A stretch of 64,000 bases of DNA from Methylobacterium bullatum. Its GTDB lineage: Bacteria > Pseudomonadota > Alphaproteobacteria > Rhizobiales > Beijerinckiaceae. The stretch's first letter is position 1, and each line of letters begins with the position of its first letter. The DNA lies in assembly GCA_902712845.1 (NCBI GenBank), contig LR743504.1:3384001-3448000 (forward strand), in the 5' to 3' direction. The notes below the pieces were generated by a model. It had not been told where the DNA came from. It saw only the letters and a list, made by a program, of their open reading frames with translations, and did not search any database. The position numbers and the translations under genes are program-made. Shown here in pieces: positions 1 to 9,940 of this stretch.

Positions 1-275
1 CGGAGGCCCGCGACTTCGCCCGGACGGGGAAGCCGCCGCCCCTCGACCGGCCCGACGGCGCGGATGTGGCCTGGGTGATGACGGCGGCCGCTTCCGTGCC
101 CCAGACGCTGATGGCGCTCGTGGAGGCGGGCAAGGCCCTGAACATCGGCCGCCGGGCGATGGGCGTGCGCTACAGGAAGACGGGCAAGCGCGTGATCTTC
201 GATCAGCTGATCGCGCCGCGTCGCGCGACGACGGGCGCCGTCCGGGACGAGGATGCCGGCCCGCCTCAGCGATAG
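1..275 (+). CDS. C-terminal end of an unrecognised protein (5' end outside window)
   Basis: The frame is open from base 3 to the TAG at 273-275, so this is the tail of a gene that begins before the window. The visible part has an alanine-rich helix, then a basic stretch (GRRAMGVRYRKTGKR) and an acidic end. No domain is recognised. It converges with the next gene, the two stop codons overlapping by a few bases. High GC at codon third positions supports it being coding. A GTG at 66 could be read as a start, but the open upstream frame makes a truncated longer gene more likely. Confidence 0.5.
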   Translation, partial: EARDFARTGKPPPLDRPDGADVAWVMTAAASVPQTLMALVEAGKALNIGRRAMGVRYRKTGKRVIFDQLIAPRRATTGAVRDEDAGPPQR

Positions 276-1114
276 GCGCCCTTCGCCTCGTCGAACGCGA
301 AGGTCCTGGCATCCCGATCCGTCGCCGGGCGGACCTTCCCATCCTCGCCACGGACCGTGCCGGTGAGGGTCACCCTAACGGGAGGCCATGCGAGGGGCTT
401 GAACGAGTCCTCCGGCAGGATCTCGAGCCGGCCCTCGCTCTTGCCCATCCGACAGGGCTCGCCGCCATCGGTGTCGCAGGCGGCGGTCTCGTCGGACCCG
501 GCAGGAACCTCCCCCGCCACGCTCCAGCGCAGCGGCACCTTGCTGAAATGCAGTAGGAGAAACGAGAAGCTTTGCGCGCCCGCCGCCCCATACGAGGTGA
601 GGCGCAAGCCCATCACCAGGCGCACCCGGTTCACGGCCCTGGTCACCGCCCCGAGCCCCTCGTCCACCTGCGGAGCGTCCCCGTTGCGGTTGCCGGTGCC
701 GATGCGCCCGATCTCGGTCTGCACACCCTTGAGGCGCCAGCGCGCATCCTCGAACGCGAAGGTCGCGGCCGCGACGGTCCGCCGGTCGGGCGTGTCCGCG
801 TCCTCCCCCGGCGCCGGCATCGTCGCGAAGCCCGTGAACCAGGTCCCCGTGGCGGCGGGGATCATCGCCCCGTACCAGAACGCCGCCGGGCGGCCGTCCT
901 TCATCCGGCAGGTCCCGGTCTCGGTGCGTGCGGGATTCCCGCAGATCGCCGCCAGCACCGTCTCCTCGGGCGGCCCGACGAGGTCCGGATCGGCCGCGGC
1001 GGGGGAGACGCCACCGGTGGCCGAGGCCGCCAGAGCCAGCAGCGCCAGCGCGCTCACGCGGGCCGAACGCCCGCACAGCCCCTTCGATCTCTTCATACCC
1101 TTCGATCGCTTCAT
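266..1114 (-). CDS. Secreted protein of unknown function
   Basis: A protein of about 282 residues. The chosen ATG (1114) begins with the duplicated hexapeptide MKRSKG-MKRSKG, an exact 18-bp tandem repeat, so the second ATG at 1096 is an equally good start. A basic region and a hydrophobic alanine/leucine stretch ending near SPAAA form a typical Sec signal peptide, so the product should be periplasmic or exported. Several cysteines occur (CGNPAR, CRMKDG, CDTDGGEPCRMG), suggesting disulfides. No catalytic motif is seen and no family is recognised. It lies downstream of the NarL-type regulator on the same strand, about 80 bp away. Confidence 0.7.
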   Translation of the reverse strand: MKRSKGMKRSKGLCGRSARVSALALLALAASATGGVSPAAADPDLVGPPEETVLAAICGNPARTETGTCRMKDGRPAAFWYGAMIPAATGTWFTGFATMPAPGEDADTPDRRTVAAATFAFEDARWRLKGVQTEIGRIGTGNRNGDAPQVDEGLGAVTRAVNRVRLVMGLRLTSYGAAGAQSFSFLLLHFSKVPLRWSVAGEVPAGSDETAACDTDGGEPCRMGKSEGRLEILPEDSFKPLAWPPVRVTLTGTVRGEDGKVRPATDRDARTFAFDEAKGAYR

Positions 1115-1197
1115 GGGGCCGAGCCATGCCACGGGCGCCGCCGGTCCGACACCGGGACAGATGTACGATGGCCGGGACCGGGGCCCGGCGGGGCGGG

Positions 1198-1845
1198 TCA
1201 CCCGCACACCCCGGCATCGGCCGCCTTCGCCGCAGCCGCGGAACGGGAGGTGACGTCGAGAGCCCGCAGAAGCGCCGAGACATGGACCCGGACCGTGAAC
1301 GGGGAGATGTCCAGTTCGCGGGCGATCTCCTTGTTGGTGTGCCCCATGGCGACGAGACGCAGGACGTCGCGCTGGCGCTGCGTCAGGGCCGGCAGGGGGG
1401 AGCGCGGCGCGGAGAGGCCCGAGGCGAGGTCGCGACGGATCACGAATTCGCCATCGCGGATCGCCGAGATCGCCCGGGCGATCTCCTTCGCGGGCAGGGA
1501 TTTGCGGATGAATCCGTCGGCGCCCTCGGCCATGACCGCGCGGATCACGGCTTCGTCCTCGATCATCGAGACGACGACGATGGAGGCCCTCGGAACCTCC
1601 TCGCGCAGCGCACCGATGGCGCGATGGGGATCGAGGCCGGGAAACACGGGGTCGAGGAAGACGATCTCCGGCGGCGGCCCCGCGCGTGACAGCGCCAGAA
1701 CCTGTTCCAGCGTGGCGGCCTCCTGCACGAGCGCTTCCGGGTAGAGCCGTTCGGCGATGTGCACCATTCCCGCGCGGAACAGCGGATGGTCATCGGCGAC
1801 GATGATCGTCTCTTTCACCGTTCCACTCACTCCACTCCCGATCAC
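1198..1845 (-). CDS. NarL/FixJ-type response regulator
   Basis: A 215-residue regulator with an N-terminal receiver domain and a C-terminal LuxR-type helix-turn-helix. The acidic pair is D18-D19 (VADDH), the likely phospho-acceptor is D65 (VFLDPVFPG), and the conserved lysine is K115 (IRKSLP). Residues about 154-198 form the LuxR HTH ([20 protein letters not shown]). The usual D-x-x-L/M-P-G context after the acceptor is changed to D-P-V-F-P-G, a mild deviation. No histidine kinase is adjacent, so the partner is unknown. The regulated genes may include the secreted protein downstream on the same strand. Confidence 0.88.
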   Translation of the reverse strand: MIGSGVSGTVKETIIVADDHPLFRAGMVHIAERLYPEALVQEAATLEQVLALSRAGPPPEIVFLDPVFPGLDPHRAIGALREEVPRASIVVVSMIEDEAVIRAVMAEGADGFIRKSLPAKEIARAISAIRDGEFVIRRDLASGLSAPRSPLPALTQRQRDVLRLVAMGHTNKEIARELDISPFTVRVHVSALLRALDVTSRSAAAAKAADAGVCG

Positions 1846-2113
1846 GACATCGGACTTAAGCCCCCATGCGACCGGACTGGCTGCCTAGTGCCAGGCAAGG
1901 GGCAGGAGGGGTCAAGGCCAAGGCCATAGGTCATGTGTACTAGTAGACCGGTTTTTGGCGGGTGCATAGAAGCTCGAACGAATAACGAACGCATCTTAGC
2001 CGAAAATTTTTAGAATAATTTTAATTCGTGTGATGAGTCACATTTCTGCGAAAGATAAAATCCAGCAAAAAGCAGCGAATAGGTTGAGTCAGTCAAGATA
2101 AAGGGCCGGATCA

Positions 2114-2701
2114 ATGTCGAATACTGAGCACCAGACGCAGGCTCAGGTTAAGGGCGCCGAGAGCAAGGCCGCCCCGTCCGGACCGGGTCCGTCGAAGCCG
2201 GCCCTCTCTCCGAGCGTCATCGCCCTCGCGGGCGGCGTCGTGGCGGCGGGTGCCATCGCGGGTTTCCTGCTCCTGAGCGGTGGCGGGGAGACGGCCGGGA
2301 CCGTGGAGCGGCCGGCCCTGAACCTCGTCAAGACGAGCGAGATCGACAAGGCCGCCGAGACCCTGGTACCGGAGGAGAAGGAGAAGCTCGTCACGCAGGC
2401 CAAGGCCTGCACCGCGCCGCTCGGGAACATGCGCCTGTCGAAGATGACGGCGAATGCCGGCGGCGTGGTGCGTATCCGGGCGGGCAACTACCTCTCGCCG
2501 GCCTTCAACGTCGCCGAGGGGCCGATCAACATCGCGGTCCCGTTCCCCGCCCCCTACGAGGTCGGCAAGGGAGAGATCGTCGTCGAGGGCGCGGCCAAGG
2601 ACGTCTTCTTCGAGCTGACGCCGGGCCTGAAGATCGACACGACGGGCGGCGTCCAGCGGATCCCCGTCATCTGGAACACCAGCAAGCCCTGCGGAGGCTG
2701 A
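2114..2701 (+). CDS. Single-pass membrane-anchored protein, first gene of the AAA+/Sel1 operon
   Basis: A 195-residue protein with a hydrophilic proline/alanine-rich N-terminus, one transmembrane segment at about residues 35-55 (IALAGGVVAAGAIAGFLLL) and a C-terminal domain of about 135 residues that is probably periplasmic and contains two cysteines (KACTAP near 99, KPCGG at the end). No family is recognised. It follows a 268-bp AT-rich leader (1846-2113) that probably holds the operon promoter, and is separated by only 3 bp from the AAA+ gene behind it. It likely works with the AAA+ proteins at the membrane (inference from operon structure). Confidence 0.7.
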   Translation: MSNTEHQTQAQVKGAESKAAPSGPGPSKPALSPSVIALAGGVVAAGAIAGFLLLSGGGETAGTVERPALNLVKTSEIDKAAETLVPEEKEKLVTQAKACTAPLGNMRLSKMTANAGGVVRIRAGNYLSPAFNVAEGPINIAVPFPAPYEVGKGEIVVEGAAKDVFFELTPGLKIDTTGGVQRIPVIWNTSKPCGG

Positions 2702-2704
2702 GCG

Positions 2705-3796
2705 ATGTCGAAATCCGCCATCATCCCGTTCGTCATCTCGGGACTTCTCGTCGCGATCCTGACGCCTTTGCTGATGAGCACGGAGTACGGGCCGGTGGCA
2801 TGGTGGAACGCCGCCGGAAGCGAGTTGCGCTGGCAGGCCGCCATCGGGTCGGCCGCCGCGCTCTTCGCCGCCCTCGGCCTCGTGGTGACGGCCACGGCCG
2901 CGCGGCGGGCCGAGGCGGGCCTGGGGCAGCCGGCCGGGGGCTTGAGCCTGCCGCGCCTGCTCTTCGCCCCGCGCCGCATCGTCGAGGCGCGGTCCCCCGA
3001 AGAGGTCATCGCCACGCTCGAGGGCATGGTCGGCCTCGCGCCGGTCAAGCGCGAGGTCAACGCCCTCATCGCCCGGCTCGAACTGGAGCAGCGCCGCCGC
3101 GCGGAAGGCCTCCCGGTCTCGGCGATCAGCCAGCACATGATCTTCACCGGCCCTCCCGGCGTCGGCAAGACCGAGGTGGCGCGGGCGATCGGCGAGATCT
3201 TCCGCGCCCTGAACGTCCTGCGCCGGGGCCATCTCGTGGAGGTCGACCGCGCCGGGCTGGTGGCGGGCTATGTCGGGCAGACCGCCGCCAAGACCCTGGA
3301 GAAGTGCCAGGAGGCCCTCGACGGGGTGCTCTTCATCGACGAGGCCTACACCCTCGCGGGCGGGGCCGGCGGCGATTTCGGCAAGGAGGCGATCGACACC
3401 CTGCTGAAGTTCATGGAGGACAACCGCGACCGGATCATCGTCATCGTCGCCGGCTACACCAACGACATGCGCCGGTTCATCGACACCAATCCGGGGCTCG
3501 CCGGGCGCTTCACCAAGACCATCGAGTTCCCGCCCTACAAGCCGAAGGAGCTCTGCGAGATCCTCCGGCGCATGGCCGCCCGCCAGCAATTCGCGCTCCC
3601 AGAGGGATTCGAGGCGGCGCTGACCCCATGGCTCGCCCAGCGTTCCCGCTCCGACGACTGGTCGAACGCCCGCGAGATGCGCACCCTCCTGGAAAAGGCC
3701 CGCGAGGCGCAGGCCGCCCGCGTCGCCCTGGAGGGCGGCGACATGCGCCGCCTGGAGATCGTCGACCTGCTCTTCGCGATCGGCGAGGACGCCTGA
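2705..3796 (+). CDS. Membrane-anchored CbxX/CfxQ-type AAA+ ATPase, one AAA module
   Basis: A 363-residue protein. Two hydrophobic segments occupy residues about 5-25 and 45-65; a single AAA+ module of the CbxX/CfxQ (SpoVK-like) class follows from about 105. Walker A is GPPGVGKTE (149-157), Walker B is VLFIDEAY (208-215), followed by the sensor strand IIVIVAGY and the NPGLAGRF segment with its conserved arginine. Family members are hexameric remodelling ATPases, the best known being the Rubisco activase CbbX; no Rubisco genes are present here, so another substrate is likely. Parts of the module are nearly identical at DNA level to both modules of the next gene. Confidence 0.9.
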   Translation: MSKSAIIPFVISGLLVAILTPLLMSTEYGPVAWWNAAGSELRWQAAIGSAAALFAALGLVVTATAARRAEAGLGQPAGGLSLPRLLFAPRRIVEARSPEEVIATLEGMVGLAPVKREVNALIARLELEQRRRAEGLPVSAISQHMIFTGPPGVGKTEVARAIGEIFRALNVLRRGHLVEVDRAGLVAGYVGQTAAKTLEKCQEALDGVLFIDEAYTLAGGAGGDFGKEAIDTLLKFMEDNRDRIIVIVAGYTNDMRRFIDTNPGLAGRFTKTIEFPPYKPKELCEILRRMAARQQFALPEGFEAALTPWLAQRSRSDDWSNAREMRTLLEKAREAQAARVALEGGDMRRLEIVDLLFAIGEDA

Positions 3797-3862
3797 GGGC
3801 CAGCGCCCATTCCGGACCGCGACACGCACCGCGCCCGACCCGCATCAAGGCACGTCACATCC

Positions 3863-5818
3863 ATGGAACGCCTCGACAAGCATCCCGCCGCCCTCTTCCT
3901 GGCCATCGTGCTGGGCGCGACCGCCCTGGTGGTCGCCCTGCGGCCGGACGTACTCGCCCCCCTGGCGGCGACACCCTCGGCCCTGCTGCGCAACGTTCTG
4001 ATCCTGGGGGGAATCGTCGGCGGCCTGCTCGCCGCCACCTACATTCCGGCGCGGATCGCCGGCATGCGGCGCGCGATGGATCAGGAGAGGGCGAACCGGA
4101 AGATCCGTCCGATCCAATTCGAGGATGACGGCGCGGCGGTGGAGAAGAAGGACCTCCTCGCCACGGCGCTCGCGACCCTGGACGGCATGGTCGGCCTCGC
4201 GCCGGTGAAGGCGGAGGTGAAGGGCGTCATCGCCCGGATGCAGGTGGAGCAGCAGCGCCGCGCCCAGAACCTGCCCGTGGCGGCCATGAGCCAGCACATG
4301 GTCTTCACCGGCCCCCCCGGCGTCGGCAAGACCGAGGTGGCGCGGGTGCTCGGCAGCGTCTTCAAGGCGCTGAAGGTGCTGCGCAAAGGCCACCTCGTCG
4401 AGGTCGACCGGGCCGGGCTGGTGGCGGGCTATGCCGGCCAGACCGCGATCAAGACCCTGGAGCGCTGCAAGGAGGCCCTCGACGGCATCCTGTTCATCGA
4501 CGAGGCCTACGCGCTGGCACCCGGCGGGTCAGGCGGCAGCGATTTCGGCAAGGAGGCGATCGACACCCTGCTGAAGTTCATGGAGGACAACCGCGACCGG
4601 ATCATCGTCATCGTGGCCGGCTACACCAACGACATGCGCCGGTTCATCGACACCAATCCGGGTCTCGCCAGCCGCTTCACCAAGACCATCGAGTTTCCGC
4701 CCTACAGCCCGCCGGAACTCGCCGAGATCCTGCAGCGCATGGCGGCCAACCAGGGCTTCGTCCTGCCGGAGGGCTTCCAGAAGGAGCTGATCCCCTATGT
4801 GAGCGCCCGCTCCCGCGCCGAGGATTGGGCCAATGCCCGCGAGATGCGCACGGTGCTGGAGAAGGCCCGCCAGGCCCAGGCGATGCGGCTCTCCGCCCAT
4901 CCCGGCGGCGACATCAACCGCTTCGAACCCTCGGACATCGCCGCCGCCCTCGGCAGCCAGGGCGCCGGCGCGATCGACATGGAGGAGGCGCGCAGGGTCA
5001 TCGCCCGCCTCGAGGCGATGATCGGGCTCGCCCCGGTCAAGCAGCAGGTGAAGACCGTGGTGGCGCGGGTCCTGGTGGATGCCAAGCGGCGCGCGGAGGG
5101 CATCGAGGTCGGCGCGGTGAGCCAGCACATGGTGTTCACCGGTCCTCCCGGCGTCGGCAAGACCGAGGTGGCGCGCATCATGGGCGACATCTTCAAGGCT
5201 TTGGGCGTCCTGCGGAAGGGCCACGTGGTGGAGGTCGACCGCGCCGGGCTGGTGGCGGGCTATGTCGGGCAGACCGCGGCGCGGACCCTGGAGCGCTGCA
5301 AGGAGGCCCTCGACGGCATCCTGTTCATCGACGAGGCCTACACGCTGGCCGCAGGCGGCGGCGGTGGCGGCAGCGATTTCGGCAAGGAAGCGATCGACAC
5401 CCTGCTGAAGTTCATGGAGGACAACCGCGACCGGATCATCGTCATCGTGGCCGGCTACACCGAGGACATGAGCCGGTTCATCGATACCAATCCCGGTCTC
5501 GCCGGACGCTTCACCAAGACCATCGAGTTCCCGACCTACGATCCCTACGACCTCCTCGAAATCCTGCGCCTGATGGCGACCCGGCAATCGTTCCGGCTGC
5601 CGGCCCGGTTCGAGACGCTGCTGCTCCCGTGGATCGAGCGTCGCGCGCAAGGCCGCGACTGGGCGAACGCCCGCGAGATGCGCACGCTTCTCGAGCGCCT
5701 GCGCGAAGCCCAGGCCCTGCGGCTCTCGGCCGATCCCCTGGGCGATCACGGCCAGTTCGAACTCGTCGATGTCGAGCGCGCCATCGGGGGCGCGGCGCCC
5801 TCCGCCACGGCGTCGTGA
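3863..5818 (+). CDS. Double CbxX/CfxQ-type AAA+ ATPase with N-terminal membrane segments
   Basis: A 651-residue protein with two hydrophobic segments (about 10-27 and 43-62) and two complete CbxX-type AAA+ modules. Walker A motifs (GPPGVGKTE) lie at about 150-158 and 427-435, and each module has the FIDEAY Walker B and the NPGL(A)xRF arginine segment, so both look active. Glycine-rich loops after Walker B differ in length between modules. With the single-module neighbour this gives three AAA modules in one operon, able to form mixed rings (inference). The product is expected at the inner membrane with the ATPase in the cytoplasm. The next gene starts 5 bp behind the stop. Confidence 0.9.
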   Translation: MERLDKHPAALFLAIVLGATALVVALRPDVLAPLAATPSALLRNVLILGGIVGGLLAATYIPARIAGMRRAMDQERANRKIRPIQFEDDGAAVEKKDLLATALATLDGMVGLAPVKAEVKGVIARMQVEQQRRAQNLPVAAMSQHMVFTGPPGVGKTEVARVLGSVFKALKVLRKGHLVEVDRAGLVAGYAGQTAIKTLERCKEALDGILFIDEAYALAPGGSGGSDFGKEAIDTLLKFMEDNRDRIIVIVAGYTNDMRRFIDTNPGLASRFTKTIEFPPYSPPELAEILQRMAANQGFVLPEGFQKELIPYVSARSRAEDWANAREMRTVLEKARQAQAMRLSAHPGGDINRFEPSDIAAALGSQGAGAIDMEEARRVIARLEAMIGLAPVKQQVKTVVARVLVDAKRRAEGIEVGAVSQHMVFTGPPGVGKTEVARIMGDIFKALGVLRKGHVVEVDRAGLVAGYVGQTAARTLERCKEALDGILFIDEAYTLAAGGGGGGSDFGKEAIDTLLKFMEDNRDRIIVIVAGYTEDMSRFIDTNPGLAGRFTKTIEFPTYDPYDLLEILRLMATRQSFRLPARFETLLLPWIERRAQGRDWANAREMRTLLERLREAQALRLSADPLGDHGQFELVDVERAIGGAAPSATAS

Positions 5819-5822
5819 CCGC

Positions 5823-7217
5823 ATGAGATCCGGCACGATAACCCCGCGCGGCGCCGTCCATGGCAGCCTGTGGTACGAGGATCCCTGGTACCGGCTGGCC
5901 TGGCTCGCCCTGCCGCAGGCCGGCACCGTTCTGCTCGCCAACCTGCTCTTCGCCCTCGTGGCGCAGGGCGAATGGGGTCGGCCCGCCACCGGGTCCCGGC
6001 AGCGCGCCGCCGAACTCGAAATCCTGCGCGACCGCGCGGGCGGGGAGGGCGACGCCGCCGCGCTGAACCAGCTCGCGGCCGGAGCCAAGGCGGGGGAGAT
6101 CGACGCCGCGACCCGGCTGGCGACCCTCTACGATCCCCTCGTCGCCGGGAAATTCCCGCGCAAGACCGTGCCGAACGATCGGGCGCGCGCAACCGAGCTC
6201 TACCGCGCCGGCAGCGAGGCCGGAGACCTCGTGGCCATGGCGCGCCTCGCCGACCTGCTGCTCGAGGAATCCGGTTCCGAGGACGACCGGAGACGGGGAT
6301 GCCGCCTGGCCAAGGCCTGGCTCGACCATCCGGCGACGACGCGGGACATGCTTCGCGGGGAGGAGCGCCTGGCCGAGAAGCTCGCCCGCTGCCTCGTCGA
6401 TGCCGAGAGCGGCATTGCCCAGGATCCGCGGCGGGCCGGCGACCTCATCGTCGACACCCTCCGGCTGAAATACGAACCGTCGATCCGCACCTATGTGCGC
6501 GGCCTCGGCCTGCACAAGCCCGCCCTGATCCGCGCGCTGCAGGAGGCGATGGCGGCGCGGACCGTCGGCCGCTACACCGGTCCGGTGGACGGGCTCGTCC
6601 ACCCCGAGACGATCGCGGCGCTGGAACGGGAGGCGGGCCTGCGCCCGTTCCTGCCGGAGCCCGCCCCCAAGCGCCGCGCCGAAACCGGCACCGGCCTGAC
6701 GGCGGAGGAGTTCCGCAGTCTCGCCCAGGCGGCGACCCGGGATCTCGCCGCCCTGGCGCGGGTCCAGGCCATTGCCGACCGGGGGGATGCCACCGCGCTG
6801 GCGACCCTCGGCTATCTCTACAGCCCGTTCCTCAACAAGGGCGAGGTCTTCGCGCCGGACGCCCGGCGGTCCGCCGCCAATTTCGAGCGGGCCGCAGCGG
6901 CCGGTGCCCGCGACGCCGCCGCCCAGGCGGCGGGCCTCTACGACAAGGGCGCGGGCGCCCTGGAGAAGGACCCGGACCGGGCGGCCTCCCTCATCCTTCG
7001 CCAGCTCGATCTCGATCCGGGCTACCAGGTCTTCCTGACGGACCCGGTCTTCGGCGCGACCTGGAGCCCCGCCTTCTGGGGCGCGCTCCAGCGGGCACTG
7101 GCGGCGCGAGGCATCTACACCAACCCAGTCGAGAACCGCCGCAACGACGCGGTCATCGCCGCGATCCGACGCTTCGCCCAGGCGAACGGGACGGCCCGGA
7201 GCCCATCGAGACCATGA
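5823..7217 (+). CDS. Sel1-repeat / peptidoglycan-binding-like membrane protein, paralogue 1
   Basis: A 464-residue protein read from the ATG 5 bp after the AAA+ gene. A conserved head (SLWYEDPWYRLAWLALPQ) runs into a transmembrane segment (about 25-45). Behind it are Sel1/TPR-like helical repeats (AATRLATLYDPL, LVAMARLADLL, ALATLGYLYSP) and, at about 255-270, a short peptidoglycan-binding-1-like unit (YTGPVDGLVHPETIAAL). A similar arrangement is present in the two genes behind it, so this is a tandem triplication. The probable role is an envelope scaffold working with the membrane AAA+ proteins (inference). The stop overlaps the next start as ATGA, indicating translational coupling. Confidence 0.8.
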   Translation: MRSGTITPRGAVHGSLWYEDPWYRLAWLALPQAGTVLLANLLFALVAQGEWGRPATGSRQRAAELEILRDRAGGEGDAAALNQLAAGAKAGEIDAATRLATLYDPLVAGKFPRKTVPNDRARATELYRAGSEAGDLVAMARLADLLLEESGSEDDRRRGCRLAKAWLDHPATTRDMLRGEERLAEKLARCLVDAESGIAQDPRRAGDLIVDTLRLKYEPSIRTYVRGLGLHKPALIRALQEAMAARTVGRYTGPVDGLVHPETIAALEREAGLRPFLPEPAPKRRAETGTGLTAEEFRSLAQAATRDLAALARVQAIADRGDATALATLGYLYSPFLNKGEVFAPDARRSAANFERAAAAGARDAAAQAAGLYDKGAGALEKDPDRAASLILRQLDLDPGYQVFLTDPVFGATWSPAFWGALQRALAARGIYTNPVENRRNDAVIAAIRRFAQANGTARSPSRP

Positions 7218-8575
7218 GCAACGCGCGAGACGAGTGGCTGCGCGCGCACGCGGCCCTATGGTACGGCGATGCCCGCTACCGCCTGGCCTGGTTCGGCCTG
7301 CCGCAGGTGGTGACGCTGGGGCTGGCGGGGCTGTGCCTGTCCCTGGCCGCGCAGGGGGAATGGGGCCAGCCGGCCACGGTCTCGAAGGCGCGGGTGGCCG
7401 AGCTGACGACCTTGCGCGACCGGGCCGGCAAGGAGGGCGACCTCAAGGCGTTCCAGGAACTCACCGCCGCGGCCACGCGCAACCAGATCGACGCCGCGAC
7501 CAAGCTCGGCACGCTCTACGACCCGCTGACCGCCGCCTATTTCCCCAAGAAGCCGTCGCCCAACGACTTCTCCCGGGCCGCCGCCCTCTATGCTCCCGGC
7601 GCCGCGGCGGGCGACCTCCTGGCGATCACGCGCCTGGCCGACGTGCTCCTCGACCCCGCCAACCCCAATGGCGACCTCAAGCGCGGCTGCCGCCTCGCCC
7701 AGACCTGGATCGACGACCCGGAGACGCTCAACCGCACGATCTCCGGCGAGGAGCGCGTCACCGTCAAGCTCGCCAAATGCTATGTCGAGCCCGAGAGCGG
7801 CCTGCCGCAGGATCCGGTCAGGGCGGGCGAGCTGGTGACCGCCGTGCTGTGGCGCAAGCACCAGCCGACCATCGACGCCTTCGTCAACAATCTCGGCATG
7901 CAGAGCCCGGCCCTGGTGGCGGGGATCCAGCGCCATCTCGCCAAGTCCGGGCGCTATATCGGCCTCGTGGACGGGCGCGCCAATCCCGCCATCGTCACCG
8001 CCCTCCAGGTTGAGGCCGGGATCCGGAACACCGTCGCGGCCCCGCGGCCCGAGCCGCGCAAGGTGGCGCCGAGCGGGCCGGACCCGGAAGTCACGGCCCT
8101 GGCGGGGGCCGCCATGGCGGGAGACCGGGGCAAGATGGCTCAGCTCAAGAGCCGGGCCGATGCCGGGGACGTGGATGCGCTCACCGCCTATGCCCGCCTG
8201 TTCAACCCGGTGAGTAACAAGGGACAGGTCTTCGCGCCGGATTCCCAGGTCGCGGTCGCGTATTACGAGCGGGCAGCCGCCGCCGGCAGCGGCGGGGCCG
8301 CCGGGGAGGCCGCGGTGCTCTACGATTCCGGCTGGGGCAACCTCGCCAAGGATCCGAAGAAGGCGGCCGGCCTCGCCCTGCGCGGAGTCGACCTCAAGGA
8401 CGACCAGGTCATCTTCTGGCTGCTGTTCGAGGAGGCGGGCAGCTGGAGCGGCCCGTTCTGGGGCGCCCTCCAGGCCGAGTTGACCACCCGCGGCTTCTAC
8501 AAGCTCCCCGTCGAGAACAGGCGCAACCCCGCCGTCATCACGGCCCTGCGCGCCTACATGAAGGCGAAGTCGTGA
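7214..8575 (+). CDS. Sel1-repeat / peptidoglycan-binding-like membrane protein, paralogue 2
   Basis: A 453-residue protein starting at the ATG inside the preceding stop (ATGA overlap). It has the same order as paralogue 1: a head with AALWYGDARYRLAWFGLPQ, one transmembrane segment (about 26-45), Sel1-like repeats (AATKLGTLYDPL, LLAITRLADVL), a peptidoglycan-binding-like unit (RYIGLVDGRANPAIVTAL) and a C-terminal repeat ending in VENRRNPAVITALRAYM. The stop again overlaps the next start as an ATGA, so the three paralogues are translated together. The function is not known; periplasmic protein-protein contacts are the likely role of Sel1 repeats. Confidence 0.8.
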   Translation: MSNARDEWLRAHAALWYGDARYRLAWFGLPQVVTLGLAGLCLSLAAQGEWGQPATVSKARVAELTTLRDRAGKEGDLKAFQELTAAATRNQIDAATKLGTLYDPLTAAYFPKKPSPNDFSRAAALYAPGAAAGDLLAITRLADVLLDPANPNGDLKRGCRLAQTWIDDPETLNRTISGEERVTVKLAKCYVEPESGLPQDPVRAGELVTAVLWRKHQPTIDAFVNNLGMQSPALVAGIQRHLAKSGRYIGLVDGRANPAIVTALQVEAGIRNTVAAPRPEPRKVAPSGPDPEVTALAGAAMAGDRGKMAQLKSRADAGDVDALTAYARLFNPVSNKGQVFAPDSQVAVAYYERAAAAGSGGAAGEAAVLYDSGWGNLAKDPKKAAGLALRGVDLKDDQVIFWLLFEEAGSWSGPFWGALQAELTTRGFYKLPVENRRNPAVITALRAYMKAKS

Positions 8576-9937
8576 GCGGGACCGACCGGCTCGGCGCACA
8601 CGCGGCGCTCTGGTACGCGGATGCGCGCTACCGTTCCGCCTGGCTCGTCCTGCCCCAGGCCGCGGTCGCCCTCGCGGCCGGTCTCGCCCTCGCGCTGCTG
8701 AAGCCCAGCGCGGAATGGGGCAAGCCCGCCGACAGCAAGGAGAGCGAGAAGATCTATTTCGATCTGCTCGAGAAGGCCGGCAAGGATGGCGACAAGGGCG
8801 CCTTCGACAAACTGAAGACCGCGGCGGATGCCGGCGACATCTCCGCCCGCTCCTTCATGGGCGCCCTCTACAATCCCGAATGGGCCGGGATCTACGTCAA
8901 GAATCCGGTCAAGGCCGATGCGGCCACCGCCCTGACCTATTATGAGAAGCCCGCCGATCTCGGTTATCCGGGGGCCCAGCGGGGCATGACCGAGCTCCTG
9001 CTCAACCGCGGGCGCGGCCAGTACGACCTCAAGCGCGGCTGCCGCTACGGGCTCGCCTTTCACGCGAACCCGATCGCGATCCGGAACAGCTATCTGAATT
9101 CCTGGTCGACGCTGTTCTGGATCGCCGGCTGCTACGCCGACGCGGAGAGCGGCGTGCCGAAAGACCCGCAGAAGGCCGCCGACATCTACATGGACACGGT
9201 GGCGGCCAGGCTGCCGCTGGCCATCGGCACCTTCACCGACGATCTCGGCCGCCAGCCCCCCGATCTCGTGGCCGCGATCCAGCGCAATCTCACCCGACGC
9301 GGCTTTTATTCCGGGCCGGCCGACGGGGCGGCGACGCCCCAGACCCAGGCAGCCGTCCGTGCCCTGTCCGGCACCGCCGCCGCTCCGCAGGCCCGGCCCG
9401 CCGATCCGGGCCAGCCGCCGCCCCAGGCGCGCCCCCGGCGCCGGCGCCGAGTACCGACGAGATGATGGCGCTCTTCAAGAGCGCGACCACCGATGCCGCC
9501 GCCGAGGGAAGCTTCGCGCCCTGGCGGAGAGCGGCGTATCGGTGGCGCAGTATCTTTATGCACTCCTCCTGTCCCCGGCCAACACCAACAAGCAGCGGAT
9601 CACCGCACCCGACGCCGCCCTGGCGAGCCGGTATCTCGACCGCCTCGTGGCGGAGCGGTCCTTCGCGCCCGCCGCAGCGGCGGCGGCCTTCCTCTACGAT
9701 GTCGGCGGCGCCAATTTCCCCCGCGCCCCCGGGAAGGCTGCGGACATGACGATCCGCGCCCTTGAATTGAAGTCCACCGACATCATTCAGAACCTCAGCG
9801 AGGACACGTGGGGCGCCGGCTTCTGGGCCGCCCTGCAGCAGCGCCTGGCCGACCGGAATCTCTATCAGGGCCGCATCGTCGACCAGCGCAACGACCGGAC
9901 CATTCAGGCGGCGCGCCGCCTCCTCGGCAACCCTTAG
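8572..9937 (+). pseudogene. Sel1/peptidoglycan-binding-like protein, paralogue 3, frameshifted twice
   Basis: The first frame (8572-9465) gives the head, the transmembrane segment, Sel1-like repeats and the peptidoglycan-binding-like unit (FYSGPADGAATPQTQAAV), then ends in arginine-rich nonsense. The rest of the family fold continues in a second frame (STDEMMALFKSATTDAAAEG, about 9452-9511) and then a third (KLRALAESGVSVAQYLYALL to the stop at 9937). Adding one C in the C-run near 9442 and one G in the GGG near 9508 restores one reading frame matching paralogues 1 and 2. Either two 1-base sequencing deletions or a young pseudogene. The next gene starts 3 bp later. Confidence 0.75.
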
Positions 9938-9940
9938 GAG

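Noticed and set aside
2111..3829. A 572-codon minus-strand open frame opposite the AAA+ gene
   Set aside because: Its translation is Arg/Gly/Leu-rich without motifs, while the plus strand encodes a complete AAA+ protein. It is a by-product of high GC.
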